DNA of 11,744 bases from DATLCI01 sp046714215 (lineage in GTDB: Bacteria; Acidobacteriota; Terriglobia; Terriglobales; Acidobacteriaceae): contig JBKKBM010000097.1 in NCBI GenBank assembly GCA_046714215.1, positions 1 to 11,744 on the forward strand. The letters run 5' to 3'. Both the position numbers and the translations under genes were made by a program. Below, piece by piece: positions 6,930-11,744 of the stretch. How positions within the stretch are numbered: the stretch's first letter is position 1; each line of letters begins with the position of its first letter. The notes below the pieces were generated by a model that was given only the letters and a program-made list of their open reading frames with translations, was not told the origin of the DNA and ran no database searches.

Positions 6930-9683
6930 TCACGCGTTTTGGCTGGTTACTGCCGCACGCCCCGTATTCTTCTCGCGTAACGGCTTCCACACCGTTAGCA
7001 GTCCTTCGCGGAGCTCCCGCGTCATCTGTTCATAGCTTTCATCCACGCTGCGCGCTCCCTGCGGCGGATATACCGGGTCGCCCACGCTCATGCGCAGCTT
7101 ACGGAAGCCCTGAAAGCCCTTACCCCGCGGCCAGACTTCATGAAAGCCCTCCAGCGCGACCGGATAAATGGGCACATTGTGATGGATCGCGAGGATGGCG
7201 GCGCCCTTCTTGAACATCTTCAGCTCGCCGTCGATGGAACGTTCCCCTTCGGGATACAGCACCAGGATCTTCCCATGTGCCAACCCGAAGGCGCCGGCTT
7301 TCATCGCCGGCACCAGATTCGCGTCCGGGTCCACCGGGATCAGCTTGATGGAGTGCGCCAGCTTGCGCATGAATCCCGAACCAAATATCTCGCTGGTGCC
7401 TACATAGAACATCTCGCGATACAGGCGAAACGGCATCTGGGACGCCACGATGGGGCCATCGAGAAAACTCTGATGGTTGGGTGAAAGCACAAACGGCCCG
7501 CTCTTCGGAAGTTTCTCCAGGCCGGTGGTCTCCAGGCGAAACGCGATCTTGCAGAACAATGACACCACACAGCCAAACGCATACCAGAGCCGCACCGCGA
7601 CCGGCCTGGGCTCCAGGATGGCCACCACATCCGGGTCCGTGCTCTCGCGCTTGAACACCTCTTCCCATCCCGCCCGTAGCTGGCCTGGCGTGGCGCCGCG
7701 GCCGGCGATGACCGCCTCCACCAGCTCGCGGACGGTGTACACCTCAGAGATCATGTTGGGATCAGCCTGGGTTTGCAGCACATTCTCCAGCGCCACCACC
7801 AATTCCACGCGCTCCATGGAATCCAATCCCAGCTCCAGCTCCAGATTGTCATTGGGATGGATCTTGCGCGCATCTTTCGCCGCCGCTGCGATCACCGCGA
7901 TGGCCTGCTGCACCATCGGCTTCGCCAGCCATTGCTGTTCGTCGTCAGTGAGTGGGCGCTCTTCGTGTTTCACGGAACCATCAACCTGCTGCTTCCGCTC
8001 CACCGCTTTCAGGATCTCGTGCCGCTTCAGCTTGCGCGTAGTGGTGCGCGGCAACTCGCTTTGCCAGATCTCATAGCTGAGGATGCGCTTGCCCGCCGCC
8101 ATCTCCGCTGACAAGGTCTCAATGTCAAAGCGCAAGACCTCTTTCATGTTGACGACTTTCTTCTCCCGCAGCACGTCCATATTTGGCACTACCACCGCGT
8201 GGATGCGCTCCGCCAACGGCTCGCCTGGCCGGCTCTGCAATCCCATCACGCAGATCTCTTTGATCCACGGACTGGCCAGATAATGAGCTTCGATCTCCTC
8301 CGGATAAACATTCTTACCGGAGCTCAGCACGATCACATCTTTCTTCCGTCCGGTGATGAACAGGTTGCCATCGCCATCAATGTGGCCCAGGTCGCCGGTG
8401 TGCAACCAGCCATCCTGCAGCATCTCCGCCGTCGCATCCGGCCGGTTGTAGTAACCCTTCATCACGATAGGCCCGCGGATGAGCACCTCGCCCGCGTTCT
8501 TTTCGCCGGAGCCATCCTCTTGCAATCCTGAGGCGATGACTTTCACTTCGACGCTCGGCAGCGGACGTCCCACCGATCCGACGAACCTCGCCTTCTGCGT
8601 CGACACCGTCGCCCCGCCGCAACATTCCGTCAGCCCGTAGGCTTGGAGGATGTCGAATCCCAAGGTTTCGAGGTCCTCACCGATCTTCTTATCAAAGCGC
8701 GACCCGCCCGTGATCAGGTAGCGCATCTGCGTACCCAGCGTCTTATGGGCTTTCGCAAAGAAGAGCTTGCCCAGGTTCAATCCGGCGTAGCGTCCTGCCC
8801 GCGCCACCCGCATCAGGAGGCGAAACGCCATCTGCTGCAAGCCGCTGCGCTCCGCCACTTGCTTCATCACTTTCTCGTGGATCAGGTAGAAGAACTGCGG
8901 CACGCAACAGAAGAGCGTGACACGGCGGTCGCGCAACGCCCGCAAGAGTTCGCCGGTATTGAGCTGCTCCATGTAGACCACGCGGCAGCCGGACGAGAAC
9001 GGCACCAGCAGGTTAGCCATTTGGGCCAGCGCGTGGAAGAGCGGCAGCACTCCCAGGATGGCGTCGCTCTCATCAACCCGGATGAAGTCGAAGATGGCTT
9101 TCGCTTCCGCGTCGAGGTTGGCGTGGGTCAGCATAACCCCCTTAGGGTCGCTGGTGGTTCCGGAGGTGTAGAGGATCACAGCGACATCGTTGGCTGCGCT
9201 TGGATGGGGGGTGAAGCCCGGCGCGCCTGCGGCAAACATCTGGTCGAGTGACGGGAACTCCCGCCCGGCGACCGTCTGCAACAGCGCGAGTTTCGTCGCG
9301 GGCCGGGCGGCCACCGCTTCGGTAGCCACGGGCAAGTTTACTTCGTCGCAAAAAAGAAGACTGCTTCCGCAGTCTTCGAGTAGCTTGGCTACCTGTGCGG
9401 GCTTAAAAGCTGTGTCCAGCGGGACGGCCACGCCTCCCGCCGCCAGTACGCCCAAATACGCCACCACCCAGCGGGGAGAATTCTGCCCCAGAATGGCGCA
9501 CCGGTCGCCCGGCTTCACCCCCGCGGCGTGTAGCCATTGGGCTACCGCTTCGGACTTGGTCCGCAGATCCGCAAAGGTGTAGGTCTCCACCTCCAGCGAC
9601 GGGCTGGCCTTCTGCAACTCCACCGACACGTGGTCAGGCAGTCTTTGAGCAGAGGCGAGAAATCGCTCATAAAAACTTTGCAT
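6930..9683 (-). CDS. Tri-domain acyl-activating enzyme / acyl carrier protein / PlsC-type acyltransferase
   Basis: Fusion of 917 residues predicted to activate a fatty acid with ATP, hold it on its own carrier domain and transfer it to a glycerolipid acceptor at the inner membrane. Domain 1 (about 1-570) is an ANL-family acyl-CoA/acyl-ACP synthetase: YTSGTTSDPKG (172-182), QAYGLTE (348-354), HTGD (428-431), GRKKD (445-449), and the C-terminal catalytic lysine probably K551 in PRTTTRKLKR, where an Arg replaces the usual Gly before the Lys. Domain 2 (about 588-662) is an acyl carrier domain, with phosphopantetheine site S622 in LGLDSMERVEL. Domain 3 (about 698-900) is an LPLAT/PlsC acyltransferase, with NHQSFLDG (H737, D742) and PEGERS (811-816); a hydrophobic segment (about 697-716) precedes it and may anchor it. 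Aas of E. coli joins the same two activities in reverse order without a carrier. The ATG at 9683 has a modest GGTGAAG site. The true acceptor is unknown. Confidence 0.93.
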   Translation of the reverse strand: MQSFYERFLASAQRLPDHVSVELQKASPSLEVETYTFADLRTKSEAVAQWLHAAGVKPGDRCAILGQNSPRWVVAYLGVLAAGGVAVPLDTAFKPAQVAKLLEDCGSSLLFCDEVNLPVATEAVAARPATKLALLQTVAGREFPSLDQMFAAGAPGFTPHPSAANDVAVILYTSGTTSDPKGVMLTHANLDAEAKAIFDFIRVDESDAILGVLPLFHALAQMANLLVPFSSGCRVVYMEQLNTGELLRALRDRRVTLFCCVPQFFYLIHEKVMKQVAERSGLQQMAFRLLMRVARAGRYAGLNLGKLFFAKAHKTLGTQMRYLITGGSRFDKKIGEDLETLGFDILQAYGLTECCGGATVSTQKARFVGSVGRPLPSVEVKVIASGLQEDGSGEKNAGEVLIRGPIVMKGYYNRPDATAEMLQDGWLHTGDLGHIDGDGNLFITGRKKDVIVLSSGKNVYPEEIEAHYLASPWIKEICVMGLQSRPGEPLAERIHAVVVPNMDVLREKKVVNMKEVLRFDIETLSAEMAAGKRILSYEIWQSELPRTTTRKLKRHEILKAVERKQQVDGSVKHEERPLTDDEQQWLAKPMVQQAIAVIAAAAKDARKIHPNDNLELELGLDSMERVELVVALENVLQTQADPNMISEVYTVRELVEAVIAGRGATPGQLRAGWEEVFKRESTDPDVVAILEPRPVAVRLWYAFGCVVSLFCKIAFRLETTGLEKLPKSGPFVLSPNHQSFLDGPIVASQMPFRLYREMFYVGTSEIFGSGFMRKLAHSIKLIPVDPDANLVPAMKAGAFGLAHGKILVLYPEGERSIDGELKMFKKGAAILAIHHNVPIYPVALEGFHEVWPRGKGFQGFRKLRMSVGDPVYPPQGARSVDESYEQMTRELREGLLTVWKPLREKNTGRAAVTSQNA

Positions 9684-9692
9684 GGATGGGCT

Positions 9693-9884
9693 TCACCGGG
9701 CGCGGATTCCAACCGTAGCTTGGTTACCGATCTTCAGAAGTACGTATTTGCCTTGAATCTTATAGACACTGTCCGACTTCCACAATATCAATGCCGTGTC
9801 GGATCGCTTCCCGAAAGCTCCCGAAGCCTTGCCCCACGCGGCTGCATCTAATGTGTTACGCTTTTTATTGGCGGCAAACCTGAA
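9693..9884 (-). other. Open frame without a canonical start, just upstream of the lipid-enzyme gene; possible gene remnant
   Basis: On the minus strand a frame runs open for 63 codons from after a TAA (9885-9887) to a TGA at 9693-9695, nine bases before the lipid-enzyme ATG. Its translation looks protein-like in its second half (for example SDSVYKIQGKYVLLKIGNQA), with alternating hydrophobic residues suggesting beta strands. It lacks ATG, GTG or TTG in the first 36 codons. It could be the degraded end of an old gene, a frameshifted small gene, or chance. I do not recognise a family. Confidence 0.22.
9757..9785 (-). promoter_or_regulatory. Candidate promoter for the lipid-enzyme gene
   Basis: On the minus strand, TTGTGG (9780-9785), a 17-base spacer and TAAGAT (9757-9762) give a moderate sigma-70-like match (three of six and four of six consensus bases). 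Transcription would begin near 9750 and give a leader of about 67 bases. If the open frame at 9693-9884 is truly coding, this match is probably accidental. Confidence 0.28.
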
Positions 9885-9913
9885 TTATTTCCATCACTTA
9901 GAGGTCTTTCCTT

Positions 9914-11744
9914 TTGATCGGTAATGTCCTGGCCAAGGTCTTTGGCACCAAGAATGAGCGCGAGGTCAAGCGCATCCAGCCGTTGGTGGCGCAGATCAGC
10001 GCCCTCGAGCCTGAGATCCAGAAGCTTTCCGAAGAGCAACTCCGGGAAAAAACAGCCGAATTCCGCCAGCGCATCCGCCAACGGGTAGAGCAGACCCTGG
10101 GGCCAGAGGCCGCGGCCCAACTCGCCGTAGGCCGGCTGCGGAAGTCGGTTCCCCCGGATCCGGCCGCCGCTGACGGCGACCCGTCCGAAGCTGCCCCGGT
10201 CCAAGACCACACTGCACAGATCAAGGCAGTGCTGCAAGAGGCGCTCGATGAGCTTTTGCCGGAGGCTTTCGCGGTGGTCCGCGAAGCCGGGCGCCGCGTC
10301 CTCAATATGCGGCACTTTGACGTCCAACTCATCGGCGGCACCGTTCTCCACCAGGGCAAGATCTCAGAGATGAAGACCGGAGAAGGCAAGACACTAGTCG
10401 CCACGTTACCGGTCTATTTGAACGCGCTGGCCGGCCTCGGCGTCCACGTCGTCACCGTCAATGACTACCTGGCTAAGCGCGACTCCGAGTGGATGGGCAA
10501 GATCTACAACTACCTCGGGATGTCGGTGGGCGTGATCGTCCACGATCTCGACGACGACCAGCGCCGCACCGCTTATCACTCTGACATCACTTACGGCACC
10601 AACAACGAATACGGGTTCGACTACCTGCGCGACAACATGAAGTTCGACCTGCGCGAGCGCGTGCAGCGCGGCCACCATTTCGCCATCGTCGACGAAGTCG
10701 ACTCCATCCTCATCGACGAAGCCCGCACGCCGCTCATCATCAGCGGCGCCAGCGAGGAATCCACCGACAAGTACTACCGCGTAAACCGCATCATCTCTAA
10801 GCTGGAGAAGGGCGAAGAGATCGGTTTTGGCGACGAGAAGTCTTACACCGGCGATTTCATCGTCGACGAGAAGCACCGCAATACCGTCATCACCGACCCG
10901 GGCTGGGAGAAGATCGAGAAACTACTCGGCATCGAGAACATCGCCGATCCCGAGAATTGGGACCTCAAACATCACGTCGAGACCGCCGTTAAAGCCCACG
11001 CGCTCTACCGCAACGATGTCGAATACGTGGTGAAGGACGGCGAAGTCATCATCGTGGATGAGTTCACCGGACGCCTCATGCCCGGCCGCCGCTGGAGCGA
11101 TGGACTCCACCAGGCCATCGAGGCCAAGGAAGGCGTCAAGATTGAGCGCGAGAACCAGACCCTGGCCACCGTCACTTTCCAGAATTACTTCCGCATGTAC
11201 AACAAGCTGGCTGGCATGACCGGAACAGCCGAGACGGAAGCTGCCGAGTTCGACAAGATCTACAAGCTTGAAGTGGTCGTCATCCCCACCAACCGCAACA
11301 TGCTGCGCATCGAGAATCCCGATATCGTCTACCGCACGGAGAGGGAAAAGTATTTTTCCGCTGCCGATGAGATCCAGCAGCTTCACGCGGACCAGCGACC
11401 CGTGCTGGTGGGCACCACGTCGATCGAGAAATCAGAAAAGCTGTCTGAGCTATTGAAGAAAAAAGGCGTGAAGCACGTCGTTCTCAACGCCAAGTTCCAC
11501 GAGCGTGAGGCGGAGATCGTTGCTCAGGCTGGCCGAAAAGGCTCGGTCACTATTGCTACCAACATGGCCGGTCGCGGCACGGACATTTTGCTGGGCGGTA
11601 ACCCTGACTTTATGGCCAAGCAAGAGGCCATAAAGAAGGGCCTGGCCAACTCGGTCCACGCATCGGCGGGCGAAGTGCACACCGAGACCGCCGACCACGA
11701 CGCCGAGCACGATGAAGTGACCGCCGTCGGCGGCTTGCACATCC
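9914..11744 (+). CDS. secA: Preprotein translocase ATPase SecA; C-terminus cut by window edge
   Basis: ATP-driven motor that pushes unfolded preproteins through the SecYEG channel at the inner membrane. The first 610 codons are present. Seen in order: the N-terminal helix region with FGTKNEREVKRIQPLVAQI (10-28); nucleotide-binding domain 1 with Walker A MKTGEGKT (153-160, catalytic K159) and Walker B/DEAD-box IVDEVDSILIDEAR (258-271); the preprotein cross-linking region after it; VDEFTGRLMPGRRW; GMTGTAETE; and domain 2 helicase motif IATNMAGRGTDILLGGN (547 onward). The start is TTG at 9914: an in-frame TAG lies at 9899-9901, no ATG or GTG fits the conserved N-terminus, and AGAGG (9900-9904) sits nine bases upstream. 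An insert of about 50 residues (about 57-107, Pro/Ala/Asp-rich then helical) lies before LPEAFAVVREAGRR, so Walker A falls at 159 rather than near 108 as in E. coli SecA. The remaining C-terminal domains lie beyond the window. Confidence 0.97.
   Translation, partial: MIGNVLAKVFGTKNEREVKRIQPLVAQISALEPEIQKLSEEQLREKTAEFRQRIRQRVEQTLGPEAAAQLAVGRLRKSVPPDPAAADGDPSEAAPVQDHTAQIKAVLQEALDELLPEAFAVVREAGRRVLNMRHFDVQLIGGTVLHQGKISEMKTGEGKTLVATLPVYLNALAGLGVHVVTVNDYLAKRDSEWMGKIYNYLGMSVGVIVHDLDDDQRRTAYHSDITYGTNNEYGFDYLRDNMKFDLRERVQRGHHFAIVDEVDSILIDEARTPLIISGASEESTDKYYRVNRIISKLEKGEEIGFGDEKSYTGDFIVDEKHRNTVITDPGWEKIEKLLGIENIADPENWDLKHHVETAVKAHALYRNDVEYVVKDGEVIIVDEFTGRLMPGRRWSDGLHQAIEAKEGVKIERENQTLATVTFQNYFRMYNKLAGMTGTAETEAAEFDKIYKLEVVVIPTNRNMLRIENPDIVYRTEREKYFSAADEIQQLHADQRPVLVGTTSIEKSEKLSELLKKKGVKHVVLNAKFHEREAEIVAQAGRKGSVTIATNMAGRGTDILLGGNPDFMAKQEAIKKGLANSVHASAGEVHTETADHDAEHDEVTAVGGLHI

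Larger units (their letters stand above)
9684..9913. other. Divergent intergenic region between the lipid-enzyme gene and secA
   Basis: These 230 bases separate two divergent genes and are more AT-rich near secA (9841-9900) than the flanking genes. Besides the candidate leftward promoter and the startless open frame listed separately, I see no convincing rightward promoter for secA, no long inverted repeat and no RNA gene. Confidence 0.5.

Noticed and set aside
6808..6990. Minus-strand 60-codon frame ending in an ATGA overlap with the helical-repeat protein gene, resembling a coupled leader peptide
   Set aside because: It begins inside the end of the lipid-enzyme gene in another frame, has no ribosome site, and its composition looks like read-through of the leader structure. 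The overlap of stop and start is likely chance.

Overview
The window reads as an ordinary stretch of chromosome from a GC-rich, Gram-negative-type bacterium. The protein sequences (SecA with an acidobacterial-looking N-terminus, a secreted M16 peptidase, a large exported helical-repeat protein, a ligase-ACP-acyltransferase fusion) best fit an Acidobacteriota member of the Terriglobia type. That assignment rests on recalled protein style, not on a search. There are eight protein genes, two of them cut by the window edges. I see no tRNA, rRNA, CRISPR array, insertion sequence or phage gene. No gene-free stretch exceeds 300 bases; the longest is 230 bases (9684-9913).

Layout. At the left edge, on the minus strand, lies the N-terminal part of an exported M16 zinc peptidase (1-1402), with a plausible sigma-70-type promoter just upstream. 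Next, also minus, is a two-gene unit read right to left: a nucleotidyltransferase-fold protein (2295-3143) followed 11 nt later by a calcineurin-like metallophosphoesterase (1576-2283). A divergent 166-base gap leads to two overlapping plus-strand genes encoding complete tyrosine recombinases of XerD type (3310-4239) and XerC type (4229-5134). They end at a strong symmetrical hairpin terminator (5143-5180) that also serves the convergent gene on the other strand. That gene (5195-6811, minus) encodes an exported alpha-helical repeat protein of unknown function, preceded by a leader that can fold into a three-way junction. Upstream of it is a 917-residue fusion of acyl-activating enzyme, acyl carrier protein and PlsC-type acyltransferase (6930-9683, minus). 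Divergent from this, the first 610 codons of secA (9914-11744, plus) run off the right edge.

How the parts work together. SecA drives Sec export, the route that the M16 peptidase and the helical-repeat protein would use, since both carry Sec-type signal peptides. The Xer pair is the expected chromosome-dimer resolution machinery, but here it is encoded as one transcription unit. The ligase-ACP-acyltransferase protein looks like a self-contained fatty acid activation and phospholipid acylation enzyme, related in concept to Aas but with reversed domain order and a built-in carrier domain. The nucleotidyltransferase and phosphoesterase look functionally linked, but their substrate is unknown.

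I found no clear-cut new defence or mobile system. The points most worth a second look are the tri-domain lipid enzyme, the nucleotidyltransferase-phosphoesterase pair, the overlapping xerD-xerC genes, the structured leader at 6849-6900, and an open frame without a normal start codon just upstream of the lipid enzyme.
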